Shown here: in pieces, positions 1 to 13,410 of the stretch
How the letters are laid out: each line of letters begins with the position of its first letter
Position numbering within the stretch: the stretch's first letter is position 1
Assembly: GCF_900747795.2 (NCBI RefSeq)
Contig: NC_041402.2
Coordinates: 33,426,088 to 33,490,087 of the forward strand
Reading direction: 5' to 3'
DNA: 64,000 bases
Origin: Erpetoichthys calabaricus
Taxonomy: Eukaryota > Chordata > Cladistia > Polypteriformes > Polypteridae
Made by a program: the position numbers and the translations under genes
Notes under the pieces: model-generated
The model's input: only the letters and a program-made list of their open reading frames with translations
What the model was told of the DNA's origin: nothing
Database searches by the model: none

Positions 1-35
1 CAAAGGTGCATCTATCAGTCTTGCAACAGTAAAGC

Positions 36-3000
36 CTAGCGCCGCTGCTGACCAGGTCGTGATGGTGGACCTGCACAGTAAACAGACATTAGTTTATTGC
101 ATCCTTTCTGAAATATGCATCAATTTAGTGCGACTCATCACAGAACACATACAGCCACACTGAAACAATCTTATTTACAATGTTGTAAGTACAACACTGA
201 TGTCAAAAGATGCAAAAAAGACAGTAGAACAGAGTAGAATTATACATTGGTTAGCAGTGTTTAACGTCTTCTCGGAAGGAGCTGGCCCAAGCCCATTTCA
301 ATTGACTACATCCATCAAACCACAAGCATATAGAAATTAAATGATTAATGGCTAAACTAAGCAGCACTATAACAGGATCAAGCATTCAGTAAAAGACCCA
401 AAACCAGAATTTTTTGGAAAACATTTGTTGCAGCAAAAATATGTATAATCATAGGGAAAAGACATCAAACTAGACCTCTACTTCAGCCTACTCCTCTCAG
501 CATTAACACTTCAAATAAGTACACAAACTGATAACTGGTTAATGCCATGTAGGGTACCAATCAAACTGCTGAATTCTAAGGTCACAGACAGAAACAGATT
601 AAGACATTTGACTGAAATTCTCAAAGTCATTGAAAAATGTGTTTTGTAAAATGAGAAATGAATACAATTGTGCAGTAGCTTCTTTGAAATACAATTAAAC
701 CTGGAGGAATACATTTTTATTCCAAGACAAAAATCATAGTTTGAAAGAAGATTCTTATAAAGGGGAACTCATATGTAGATTGACACACTGATTTTTGTGG
801 TTTTAAATAGTAAAATTGTGTCCTTTTGGGAGTATTAAGAATTTCTTCAGAACTAATTCTACAGGAGAAACAAGTGAAAAGCCTGTTGTAAAAGAACAAA
901 GGAGGTGGGGCCCTGTGAATGTACAAAATAAGGAATAACTACATCATCTTGTGGGCTAAAAATGTAATGATTTATAAAACTGAAGATGACTAATGCTACC
1001 ATCGAACTGATACATACCTGGAGTTGGTAGAAGGGCAGGCTTTTCTCCCAACAAAGCCTTCTTTGAAGGGTTTAAGGGACCCTGCCCAAGACCAGCACGT
1101 GAATGCATCGACAAGAGGGGAGGTGGCTTTGATTTAGGAAATGACCCTACAAGGGGGGGAAAAAATAAAATGAAAGTCCAAATACAACAAACACTGCAAT
1201 ATACCATACCTATAAGCCTTGCACGCTAGACTGCTTACACAGTTTGAGTTATCTGCTCTAGAGCACCCGATGATTAAAAAATGACTAGTTTTGGTTTATA
1301 GGCTAACATATAGAAACATCCTTGACAGGACTTGAAACCAGTTACCTGGAGTTGGAAGCAGAGCTCCACTCTGTCTGTCCCCCATACCAGGAGGGCCAGG
1401 TGGGGAACGACCTGGGTGATCTTGCAGCACAGGATGGCCTGGAGTTGGAAGAAGAGGTGGAGGCTTGTTAAGACCACCAACCCCTTGGTTTCGGACATTT
1501 GGATAGGAACCATTACCAGTATTTAGTTGAGTTGCTGAAAAAAAGTAATAGTAATTGCACATCAGAAATGCACTTAAAGCTAGATAGCAATTTCTACACA
1601 TTTTGGTACCAGAAAACTACTTCCACAAGGTGGTGACATATGTATATACAGAAGAGAACAGCATTAATAAAATAGGATGATTTCAAACAGTGTTAAAAGG
1701 CACACAATGTCATTAGGACCAAAAGTTATCAAGTAAGGGGTGCCAAATCTAACCGAGGGTATTTTGACAAAACATCAATTCTTGTGGCTTAGGGGAATAA
1801 AAACTGAAAAATTCTCCTTGATAAGTCTGACTTCAATAAGCTTCAGTTCTGAGTTTTTCAATCTGCACATTTACCAGGAATCTAATGTACAGAGGTACTG
1901 CTATGTTCAGAACATTACCTTCCATTTCCTCTTTCCTTGTCCTCACATACTCCGCTATTGTGTTCAGCTCTTCCAAATACAAATGTTTCCCTTCGCTCAT
2001 CAGGAAAAAGAGGTGGCGAATGCTCAGGGGTATTGTATATTTGTCACTTTTCTCACGCTCCAGATAGTCATCAGCGAGGTCAGCAGCCTTCATTGCAATC
2101 TCCTCTCGTTCTTTCTCCAAATGCTCAGCATGCAAACGTCTGTGCTCAGAGGTCACAAAATCCAGTGCACGCTCTGATGGCATGTTCCGATGTACTAAAA
2201 AAGGGAGAGTTGTGTTATTGCAGCCTTGAAAGACAGCTGCCAAAGCAGCACGCAGTATAGCTTACAGGGCTGGGACAATAGCAAGGGACTGACAAAAAGC
2301 AAAAAAAAAAAAAAAAGAAAAGAAAAATGGGCTCCAACAGGTTCTTGGCATAAAACGATGGTGAAAACTTACATTACTGACAGTTGCATCTATGGGCAAA
2401 TTTTGCCACACAACTATCAGGTAAGTTTAATATAACATGAATATGATTAAGATTACTTGCAGATTACTTATTCCTTAAATCAATCCAATTCACTCCAACA
2501 ACAGCTTCCCATTTGGCTCAGTCCTTTAATATTTAAAGTTAAAACATTAAGCCTAAAATTAAAATGTACAGTCTGACCAAGTTAGGAGCTGACATTTACT
2601 GGTCTTGCACGCTTATCAAGTTTGAGACATGTCCATGTACTGAACTGCCTTTGTGCTACCTCCACATAAGATAACCAAGTCTGATAAAGACATTCATCAA
2701 CCAGTTTTACCCCAGAAGCTTTTAACCTCTTTATATAGCTATACTAGAGAAACCTAACATGTCAGAACTTATGAAAACATGGATTGCATTAATACCTGGC
2801 TAACCATTAGCAATGCTATTCTTTACCTTCAAAGGCTTCAAAATCCATATTTTAGACTGAACTGTAAGGCAATAAAGCCACATAAGACAAATAAATTGAA
2901 GGAACATTGACCAGATTATTCTACCAATATGAACAGTTTTAAAAATTTACTAAAAATGTCCAACTTGCACTGAATGATCACAAGGATTCATCTGATATTC

Positions 3001-6000
3001 AAATATATGTTGTGAACAACATGGTGGGAGTTTCAAATGCTCATAAATTCAATGATCACCATGGAATCTACCACATTACCTTTTGATTTTGAGCACACTA
3101 TGATACAGTGAAGCACTACACATACACACACAGTAAATGGTACTGAATCGGTGTGCTGTGAGGAATAAAAGGTTTTTGAGGCTGGGGTCTGAAGCTGCAA
3201 GGTCTTACTGTATTTAAGTTTTTCAATACACTGAACATAAAAATTGAGCCCACTTCTTCAAAAACTGAATTATTCCACAAAAACTTAAGTTCCAGTACCG
3301 ATTACCTCAATCTGGAGTGAGTCACCAGTCCATCACCATCAAAATCAAGGATAGAAATTTACCGACATGCGAAACAAAATACAAGACAGTAAGAAGGGCT
3401 GTGACAGAAATAACAAAAGGGAAAAGACAAAGGGGAGTGGTAAAAAAATAAATTAATTAAAAAAAAAAAAAAAACAAACACAGAAGGAAACATAATGGGG
3501 TAAAGACAAACCCCCACCCCCAAAAAAGACAGGATGACAAACTTACTTTGTGAAATGTGTAATGGTATTAGTCTAAAATTAGGTAAATGCCTTTGGTTGT
3601 GTTTACTGATTTATACAATATACTTGCAAAGAGAAAAAAACCCGACACGCAATAAACATTAAGAATGTTTATTTTAGCTACGTGGCACAATACAAGTGTC
3701 CCCCACCCAATTTTTTTTTTATGTAAGGCTTTAATCTTATTAAGATTTGTAGTATAAGTTCAAATATATGGTAAGGGAATTAGAAATGTTATACTGCTTT
3801 TGCTGATGTGCTCAGATGATGTGCTGAGACGTGAGTTTGCATTCAGTTGTACCAGCTACATGTAAATTTCAATAATAAGGTTCAAGGCCACAGAACACTG
3901 TCAAGATGACAACTTTAAAAATTATAAAGTGTAGAGGATGCTTTAGCATCTCTAACAAATGTAAACAGTGCAACAAGTGGCATGTTTACTAAAAATGTAA
4001 ACAAGCCAAAACACTCGAAAGGAATATCAAATTGACAAAATGGATTAAAAGCCAAGTAGTAAAACGCAAAGCCACAAAAAGGTCACGCTGGGATTTTAAT
4101 GTTCCTTTATAATCCTTCTCAAGCTTGTATGTCTGAAGCATGTCACATAAATTCCAAATTTATACAATGGTGGAACCAAGCAAGAAATTTATTAGACTAA
4201 ATATATTGAATCTGTTACTGAAAGATTGTATGCAATGTACATTTCAGGCTTTTTCTTGTAAAATGTGTACAATTTAGATTTCAAAAACACTGATGCCTTT
4301 AACAGATACCTACAAGAAAGGCAAATAGAAATTGCATGCCAAAATGGCAGTATACCATGGCCTTGTACAGTATAGGTCGACTTTAAAAGAGATGTGGAGA
4401 AGAAATATAGTTGTACCTTTGGGAATGGGAAGATATCACTTCCACAAAACCCAATATAGAAATGTATATAAAATACACATTAACAATTATTGCTAATAAT
4501 TAGTATCCCTCTAAGAATGTGAAAGCCCTGCATTACTTTATTTAGTAAGCCAATTAACTTATACTTTAAATTAGTTTCATTTCATATTTACATGTATACA
4601 GTCTTCCTCATAAAGTCCTTCTTTCTGCAAGGTTTGAAAATTAATCCTTACTGCATTTGAGAAACTTCTGAGTACATGTGACATGTGTGCATGTGACAGA
4701 CAAGAGTTAAACATGAAAATTAGGCTGTGTGGCTCAATTTAATTTTAAGATGGTATATGGCCATTTCTGCTGGTAGGAAAGTATTAACTTACTTTTGAGA
4801 GACTCGTAAAATATGATTACGGTGCAAGACGAAAGTGCTACATTTGAGTGCTCGACGAGAATACAAAAGGGAGAACCGTCATGTCGGACATCCTGAAGGG
4901 CACGGGTGAGACCTGACTCCGAGTGCAGGTAAATCATTTCCACCACAAGGCCACGGTCCTGCAAACAATGGCCTAGCGATTTTGCATAATCCCTTAAAGA
5001 AAAGAAAGAGCTGGTTACTTGGCAAAGAATATAAACAATGATAGAGCTGGATTATGTGACTATGTGGATGAGACATCCTGACTATGTCACTCAACATATC
5101 CAAGAGCTGTGGATGTGTTTGAAATTAGCAGCAGAAAGGCTTCAGATGACCAAACAAAAACAAAAAAAAAAACAAATAACCAGGTTTACTTGTATCTGAC
5201 TAAACTTGGATAAAAAACAGATTGTGACTCCCTCTGACTTTCCCTTACCAAATTTATATTTTTAAGTATCTAGGCAGGAATTCTACAGTCATTTCCCAGG
5301 ATTAAATTTTTTTAGTCATTTAGTTTTGTGCCACGACTTTAGTAGTGGTAGTAATAACTATAATAAAAAGGCACAATGCATTCTCAGCGGCAAGTATTTG
5401 CTATTCTACTTCGAAAGACTGATGGGAAATTAATTTTGAGTAAAAACGCAGTAAGCAAGCTAGCTTCTGAATCATTTTTACACGGAGACTGGTTCAGTAA
5501 GTATGTACAGGGTTAGAAAATGTCCCTGCCTATGGCGAGTGTTGCAGGAACGGCACGATTTAGGCATAGCTTTATATTGTGGGCTATCGAAATGCATTTC
5601 ATGATTGTCAAATAAAAACAAGTTTTATAGGAGTCTCCCCCTTATAGTAAAGTTTTGCTGTGTTGCTGCAAGGAGAAACTTTAAATATGGTGCAGTGTCG
5701 CGTTAACTATTTGCCTCTAAACTAAAAAAATAAATAAATAAAAATTATGCATTTGCGTATTAAGACAACAGTGACAGACTCAAATTTCCAAATCTGTCAT
5801 TACCTCTAAATACTGCAACATTAGTGAAAATTTTAGCATTATTTGTAATCAAATGGGAATACGCTGGGAATTTTAGCTACTTCTCAATTGCCATAGCATG
5901 AGGGTGACGATTTGGCAATTGTCTAAAGCATGGCAAGTGGAACTAAACTATTTTAGCATTTTAAAAATGTTTGCAGGTTGTATTTTGAAGTTGGATCTAG

Positions 6001-9000
6001 AGCAACACATCCCAAAAAAAAAAAAAAAAATCCTAATAAGGACATCCTGGAAAAGCAGAAGGGATGTCACGAATATACACCTTAGCCTTTCACTGTGACA
6101 CTTATTAAAACTGATACCCTCTATCTCCACTGCTTAAAACAAGCCTGCCAGTGGCTCCTTGGCTATAAATACTTAAGCCTGAGGAAGGAACCCAACTTAC
6201 GTCTGCTGCTTTGTCACAGAGAGCACAACGCAGTCGGCTGGCCTCTGCCGGTCATACTCCTCCTGGATCTGTTTGTAGAACTGCTGATATAAGGAATTGC
6301 GCCGATCTGCTGGCGTAAAACCCTTGGCAGGTGCTGCAACAACAGACATTTGCATTAGCTGTTCAATAAATATTTTATGGAATACATTTCTCATGTCACA
6401 CCATTTAAAGGTGCTTTAAAATACATATACCTTGAAACACACTGAAAGTGCAAAATAAGGCAATTCCAATAAATGATGGATAACAGGGAACAAAAAGCCT
6501 AAAGCAGTATGTTAATCCCAGATCCTTGAGGCCTGTTATGGCTATAGGTTTCTATTCTAGTCACATAAAATGGTAACAAATTGCTTCTGCAAATAGAACA
6601 TAATTTTACATTAATTTTAGCTTATGTATTTTAAGCTTCTAAACTCTCTATTCTTTTTCCTTTAGCCTGCAGCTAAACAATGAGATGCAAATCAACTTAA
6701 ACATTCACCTAAACCAATTTTTTAATTAGAAGCCAATAGGTGTTGTTAATTAAACCTGTTATTTAGTTTCATAGACTGCTATGTTCTAATTCTCCATTTC
6801 AAAAAAAATTTTAAATTTTCTTCTTTGAGAACACCATCCAAATATTTTGTAGACCACAACATATAAATTCTCAGACATTCACTTTTCCTTATAAACTTTT
6901 TTTGAAACACAACTTGCAGATTTATAAGTGATTAATTCAATTAAAATTAAGTCCAAACAAGTATGTTCCAATAGCTGCAGGAAAATGTTTAATAATCAAT
7001 AACTGAAATAAAAACTTGCAAGAACTGTAAACTTAAGGCATATCCTGGAACTACTACATCTTGAAAGAGGTAGTTTATTTACATGTTTTAAGCAAGGTTG
7101 AGTTGATTGCTTTATATTAAGGCGGTTAAACTGTATCCCTACAGCTTTCCTTTTAGTTCAAAACTCAGCAGGTTAGATAAAGTAAAAAGTATGATCATGC
7201 ATCTCCAGTTATTAATTAACTTCACTGGTTTCTAGTCACATTTAGATACATTTTAAAGCTCTCCTTTTTTGCACAAACTCAATGATTTAGCCCCTCTTAC
7301 AATATAAAACCTAGTACTTACTATAATCCAGAAAGTAAATAATGAAGAGGCAAGACTGTTTAAAATTCAAAGGATTAAACAAATGGCACCTTTGTTTGAA
7401 AATTAAAGAAGACATCACATTTAAACATAAAAATTTAAACCATAGCCCAATCTCTTTAGAGAGCTCACATTGGGGCTTATCACATGTTTAGTTAATTCAA
7501 AATGTGCAGCACAAGTCTTATTTTGTAGGTCATCTTTGCATCGTTCCTAGCAGCTAGTCAGCCCTAGAATGAATGTGTCACCGATTTTTAGACATTACTG
7601 ATCTAAATGAAACTTATCTGTGCAATGATTCATTATAGAACACAGCTGAACATGGACTGCTGGGATCAGGCTTTAATTAAAACAAACCACTATGAATATT
7701 TCAGTATATTTTGCATGTAGCTTGTTAAACTTTTTTTTTCATTTAAAAATTTCATTCAATTGTACTATATGGGCAATTACTGAATATTGAGTGCACGGGT
7801 ACCCCCTTCAAGAATATACTAAAATGTATTAAATGAGTCTACAGTGGAAACAGTTATACACTAAACAAAACATATTACAATATAAGGTATGTCAAACAGC
7901 AGAGTACAACATTGTCCCTATAAAATACAGACACTTACCATTTTGGGAGTACTGATATCTTTCATAATGGTCCTCAGCACCTGATGAATAGTCATACTGC
8001 TTGCTTAACATCTCTTCAAAACTAGAAGGAAGTAAAAAACACTTCATATCAGTATTAAAATCTTATGCCATTTTAATGTTGTGAAAAGATGGTATTTTTG
8101 TAAAATGGTGCTTGGAATGCAGTAAAACAAATGCATTTTTAAACTTGCAGTAACCATTGTGTGTTTGCCAAAAGTGACTACCAAAAATAATTGGATATCA
8201 AACTTGCACAAATAAAACTATTTGCCAAAATGCAACACATTTAATTTCACTCAATGATAAAGCAGATCCACCACCAACTGCAGGTTGTATTTAAATTGCC
8301 AGGATGCAATAAACAATTGATGAAGGGGCCACAGAACCAAGGTTATTATAGTTAATGAAAACTATAATCAAAACTGAAACTATTAAACATTTTCACAAAC
8401 TGAAATAAAATAAAACCAAAATGAAAAACAAACTAAACGAAACTGAAGTACCTGGAAAAACTAAAAAATTTACTAAAAATATTTTTAATTTTCATGTTGA
8501 ACAGTGACAAAGCAAGCTAAATACGGGCATGTAAAGTATGTGAAACAAAGCGACTTACATGCCGCATTTCTTTGCGCTTGTTGTAAATCAAGATGTTAAC
8601 TCAAACGCCTGAAATTGGAATGTGCTGGTCAACAAAACCTCTACCAAATGGATGGAAAAGTCACGAGTGAGTAATGTTTCAGTTTATTTCTCAGGTGCAT
8701 GCTTTTTGTTGACAGTGACTCATCTGTCACTTCGCACAGGAGAAATCGTTTTTACTTTCTCATACTATATTTTCTCTATACTTGGTGTAACCATGAAAAT
8801 AGTCGACCAAGATTTTCATGAATTGCTATTTTAGACATTCGAGTCTAAAAATACAGTTTTTTCAAATTGCGTCTGTGTGTGTGTATTTTATATATACACA
8901 CATACATACACACACAATAACTCAAAAACGTAAAAGTAGATGGGTGAAATTTGGAATGTGGTTGTTAAACCTAAATTGTAGATCTGTATTAACTTTTGGG

Positions 9001-12000
9001 CCAAATCCATCAACCGGAAATGGTAATTTACTTGAACACATACTCAATTTTATTCATGCAGCAGCAGAGTCCGATTTATTTAACATTACTTTTACAATTG
9101 CTCAATATATTAATTTGATTTGTTGTTGATATTTTTATATTATTTACATTAAACAACCATCATTGCCTTGCGGTTTACTTCTCAAATATCCATCCCCGTG
9201 TTTGAGTATACGAGAACGTCTAGGGGAGACCACTCCCAATTTTTGAAAAATAAAACGACACTGACTGAGAGACTTTCTAGGTGATCACACAAGATCAGCA
9301 CATTGTTACTAACCAATCACTTCTGCTTTAAAAACGTCATTTAACAATTAAGCAATACTAACTTTGTAAAATTCCTCAGCTGGTAACGTTTTTACTGAAC
9401 TAGAGGTAGGTAAGCGAAGAGTCTGCCAAGTGATGAAAAACTAAACATACTAATATGTTTTTGTATTTATTCTATATTTTAAAATATTTGTGTCCTCCTT
9501 TTTATCCAATGTTTCTCTCTCATATTTGATAGTTGAAATATTCTTTGTTCTTAATATCAGCTTAACGTCCGATACTCTGTCATTTTGCGCCCTTCCATAC
9601 ACCTATTACGTGCTCTTACTCTGCTTATTAAGGGTTTATTCTTATACATTGGCTATTCAAGTCAGACCACCCCTAACCTTCACACTAAATGCTTGCTTTT
9701 CTTTGTGTCCTTCAATACAGCAAGGCGATATATGCACACTGATTCAAGTCTAAGAGTTCTGTTCTTCCTAAGCCCCCCTGATTTTCATGATCACACCTGC
9801 CAGAACACAGTGGAATCTGTTTTCTGATATCTTTTCAGGACTGAAGGTGACAAAAACCCTGTCTATAAATTGTATGTGCCTGAGATGGAATCTAATAGAG
9901 CCCAGTATGGGAGATTTTTGAATGCAATATCGAAAGCATTCATTATAAGCACATTGTCTTGGAGCAGGATATTTCATGTGCTGTAGTCATTAAGTAAAAA
10001 ACCCTCAAACCTTAACATTCACCTAAATTTCATCAATTGTCCATTCTGGGCAATAAAAAGGAAAAGTGCCAAGAGTCAGTGCAGATTTGTTAAGCACAAA
10101 TGACATAAAATATTTTGAAAATGATAAAATTATGTAAAATTGTTCATATTCACTATCAAAATTGTGTAAAATTGTTCATATTCACTATCTGGTTTTGATT
10201 ATGCTTGATTTTATCAGACAAAAACAAAAGCAGATAGTAAACCATGTAGTAGAGTATGCTTCATTAAACTCATATCCAGATCTGTTAAGTGTACACAGTT
10301 CTGTCCGATTGAGATGTCTGCCACAAAACAACTTTGAAGGAGCTCCATGCCATAATTTGTAAAACTAAAATTGAAACTAATAGATATAAAAATAAAATAG
10401 AAATGGCGTAGTGAAATAAAATCTCGATTATATAAAAGAAATCCTAAGTCAAGACATTTTGAAGAGATTAAGTCCCGTGAGATGAGACTTGACATGATTG
10501 TTTCAAGTCTCAATCTCCTCTCAACAATATTTAAACACACACACGGTCCTCTCGCATCTCATTCGTGTGAATGCTTTTCACAGACACATTTCCTGCTCTC
10601 TCAGCACTTATAAATTTTACTTTTTCTTCAGTTTAAGTTCCCAATTAAAGAAGACATATGTCCAAATCTTATTGAAGAATTTCATCCAGAAGGGATATCA
10701 ACAGAAGAAATGAGTACACTGGCAATCCTAGCACCGAGAAACGAATTCAAACAAATTAACGTGAAAATTGTCGATCGGTCACATGGCAAATTGGTTAAAC
10801 GCGTATCAATAGACTATGCTGAAACAGTTGGTGGTGATCGTGCAGAAGATGAAAACATCAACTTACAATATCCCGAAGAATAACTACAATTGTTAACACC
10901 GTCCGGTCTTCCACCGCCCGAATTACTGTTGAAAGAAGGATGTATCTAAGAAAGGTAATGTAATACACCTTCCCTGGATAACATTAGACAACAAAGGAGA
11001 TCTTGATATGCCATTTGTATTAAAACGTTAACTGCTTCCCATTAGAATAGATTTTGCAAAGACAATTAACAAATCACAGAGACAAACGAAATTATCTCAC
11101 GGGCAGTTATATGTTGCGTTGTCACGATGTAAGTCCAAACACAGAATCAAAATTCAATGCGATATTGATGAAAATTTCATTCAAAAGTTTTACAGCAAAA
11201 ATGTTGTTTAAAAAATATTTGCGTGCTAATTTCAAAGCCAAACAGAACGAAATCATATAATGCAACGAAAAACTTGAACACAACATGAAACAACTTACTT
11301 TAATATTATGTTTTACTATTTTTTAATATGGTTAATTACTCGCTGTAATGTAAAATAGTTCTATTATGCATATGGAACTCCCCCCATGAAAATAATCTGT
11401 TTAAATTGTACATCTGCATCCCCATACGAGAGTGGCAGAATTGAAAAGTGGTGTACGCACAGTGCGGACTCTGGGGTTGGCGAGCGAAGCAAGCAGGGAG
11501 CAAAGCCCCCTAGTCTAAATTAAAACTAAAAATACATGAAGGAAAACTGAAATTAAACTGAATTTCTAAATAAGGTCAGAAAAAACAAATATAAAAAGGC
11601 AAAACTATAACCACCTTGCAGAGAACAAACATATAAACAAAACCTGCTTGCACTAATGGAAGCTAAGTACAGTATATGGTGCATTAATTTGCCAGTAATC
11701 TGACTGGATGAATTTTTCAAAATGCCAATGCAGACACAGTAAACACCCAGGTCAGCAAAAACAAAAGAATTCCACAGAGGGGCATAAAATAGCAGGGTAA
11801 TTAATAAAACATGCACTGTTATGTGTTGGAACATAAAGACCTAAACTTTCCCAATTCAAAATAATTTTGTCCATACAATCAAAGTAAATGCGGCCGTAAA
11901 AGCAAACAAAAAAAAAAAATTTAGTGACATACTTTAAGACAGAGGTTCTCATTTCCCAGTGGCAACTTCCTATCGATCCACAAATACGAAAAATTGAACT

Positions 12001-13410
12001 TTTTTTAGCAGAAATATAAGGTGCGTTTTACACCCTGAAATTCATGGGCATCTCATTTTTACATTTTCTTTTAAAGCTTTTATTTAAAACAATTTTTGTT
12101 AACATGCACATATGTGGTTATGATAAAGTAGTAACAGCTGGTCTTTAACATTCCTCCTTGTTTGGCAATGTCTATGTCATTTTTTGTGTAGTCCATTCAT
12201 AAGCACCCACAATAAAGCTCTACTCTTACTTGCGTGTATCTTCATTAAATGCGTCTTTTCTTTCGTCTCTGCCTGGATATGGAGCCATTCGAAAGGGTTT
12301 AAAGGGCCTGATGATGCTGCAAAACACGCACACAAAAATCACTTGCAAATAAAACAAAAATGAAGTGTACATATGAAATCCAATACTAGTCCACCGAGAA
12401 CAAATTTAGACTTGACCATTCACATCTAACAGAGTAAGGTCTCTCCTACTTAAAGAGGATCGGAATTTTCCCTGCTCCAGCTTGATTACTGAAAGACTGT
12501 ATTGAGATGATTATCAACCCCCTATTCTTTTAAAATAGGGAAGTGAATAAATGGTTGAATGGGCTTTAATGAACTGCTGGAAAACTAATTATACCTGTTG
12601 ACCTCATGTGGCTTTGATTAATAAAGATGCAACATCTTACCTAATAATTAAAAGTCTTATAGTAGTTTTATCCCTACATTCAATCAAAATGCCCAATGCA
12701 GTAAAAACATATCAAAACAGACTGTATGTCCTCTTGAGGTTCACCCTCAAAACACATCTAGCATTAACCAATATGGTAATTTCCCAAAATCCCTGTCTCA
12801 CCACTGATTGGGAAATACTACATAACTCTCCTGGACAGTAATTTAAAAAGTAAAATTTGGACTAACGTGTAACTTCTCTGATAGAGAATTTTATACCATT
12901 TCAGATTAGCGACAATATTCAGTATTTGTCCATGAGAAATTGTTGCTAATTACTCAAAAATGCATCAGCATTATTACGCAAGAACAAAATAAGGGCAGTA
13001 AAGAACCATAAGAGACTGGACCATGCTTGAAGACCCACCATTTTTTTACCTGCATTATTATCAATCTTTAATTTAATATTGTTTTTTTGTATCAGTAAAG
13101 CGATGCTGGAGTATGTGAATTTCCCCTTGGGATTAATAAAGTATCTATCTATCAAAAAGAAAATACAACCTATATTTCCATAGTGTACTACTATAAGAAT
13201 CAAATGGGGTAATGCAGCAATATTAAAAGATTGCCCAATAAATCAAATCTGTTTTATGGTAACACTGGTTTCACTGGAAACACCACAGCAACCAAGACAC
13301 AAGTAACATTCAGCTATTGCTAAGCACAGAGACAAACAGGAAAAGAAATGTTCTTACCCTCCACCAGCAAGTGGTCCTCGATTCCTTGTGACCTTCACCC
13401 ACGACGACAT
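36..13410 (-). CDS. NCOA5-like protein (second NCOA5 paralogue), complete, 9 coding exons
   Basis: Exons in transcription order: 13410-13358, 12316-12230, 8021-7939, 6333-6201, 4992-4793, 2194-1919, 1534-1346, 1146-1018, 70-36 (stop TAG at 38-36). Every junction is GT-AG, and the 1185 coding bases give 394 residues with no internal stop. The start MSSWVKVTRNRGP lies just inside an acceptor (cttttaaag), so a non-coding exon precedes it. Residues about 104-180 (RPADCVVLSVTKQQTDYAK, DRGLVVEMIYL, GSPFCILVEHSN, SSCTVIIFYESLK) match the anticodon-binding-like domain of NCOA5. The following HRNMP and KEREEIAMKAADLADD are NCOA5 hallmarks. NCOA5 is a nuclear-receptor coregulator; that role is inferred here by family only. 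Odd points: it is shorter than human NCOA5 (about 579 residues), lacks the RD/RS-rich N-terminus, reads LFFLM where NCOA5 has LINLL, and has a Pro-rich C-terminus with repeated LLPTPG. It is clearly in the NCOA5 family but diverged enough to be a paralogue rather than NCOA5 itself. Confidence 0.9.
2195..7938. other. Introns of the NCOA5-like gene without recognised elements
   Basis: Apart from the exons at 4793-4992 and 6201-6333, this stretch is AT-rich intronic sequence. It has only simple features: A-runs near 2300-2317 and 3462-3474 and T-runs near 3711. No coding potential, RNA gene or mobile element was recognised. The smaller introns 71-1017, 1147-1345 and 1535-1918 are likewise plain. 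Confidence 0.6.
8338..11619. mobile_element. hAT-type MITE split by a Helitron insertion
   Basis: The left end CAAGGTTATTATAGTT (8338-8353) is matched as an inverted repeat by AACTATAACCACCTTG (11604-11619), 14 of 16 positions. The flanks CACAGAAC (8330-8337) and CAGAGAAC (11620-11627) form an 8-bp target duplication with one mismatch, typical of hAT. The arms carry the monotonous AAACTAAAAC-type sequence of a non-autonomous element of a few hundred bases (about 8338-8490 and 11514-11619). Its present 3.3 kb length comes from the Helitron inside. It lies in the NCOA5-like intron 8022-12229. Confidence 0.7.
10633..11513 (+). mobile_element. Helitron, helicase C-terminal remnant and 3' terminus
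   Basis: Translation from about 10650 gives pieces of the Helitron PIF1-like helicase: IEEFHPEGISTEEMSTLAIL, APRNEF, then LLTPSGLPPPELLLKEGCI, LDNKGDLDMPFVLKR, DFAKTINKSQ and SHGQLYVALSR. These correspond to the LTPSGMPPH, MTINKSQGQT and GQLYVALSR motifs of the family. The reading is broken by stops and frameshifts (for example after LQYPEE), so it is a dead copy. The 3' end is CTAG (11510-11513) followed by T, with a GC-rich hairpin-forming stretch (GGGGTT... AAAGCCCC) just before it, as Helitrons have. The 5' end is not resolved; it should lie between about 8490 and 10600. Confidence 0.8.
13085..13155 (+). repeat. LINE/SINE 3' tail with TCTA repeat
   Basis: The sequence GAATTTCCCCTTGGGATTAA followed by TAAAGTATCTATCTATC is the familiar 3' terminus of a fish non-LTR retrotransposon with a short tetranucleotide tail. 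Only the last 70 or so bases are present. A related tail occurs at 16330-16372 and a TCTA run at 59044-59097. It sits in the first coding intron (12317-13357) of the NCOA5-like gene, otherwise featureless. Confidence 0.6.

Noticed and set aside
1740-2177. 145-residue plus-strand open frame
   Set aside because: It is antisense to the NCOA5-like exon 1919-2194 and has no family resemblance.
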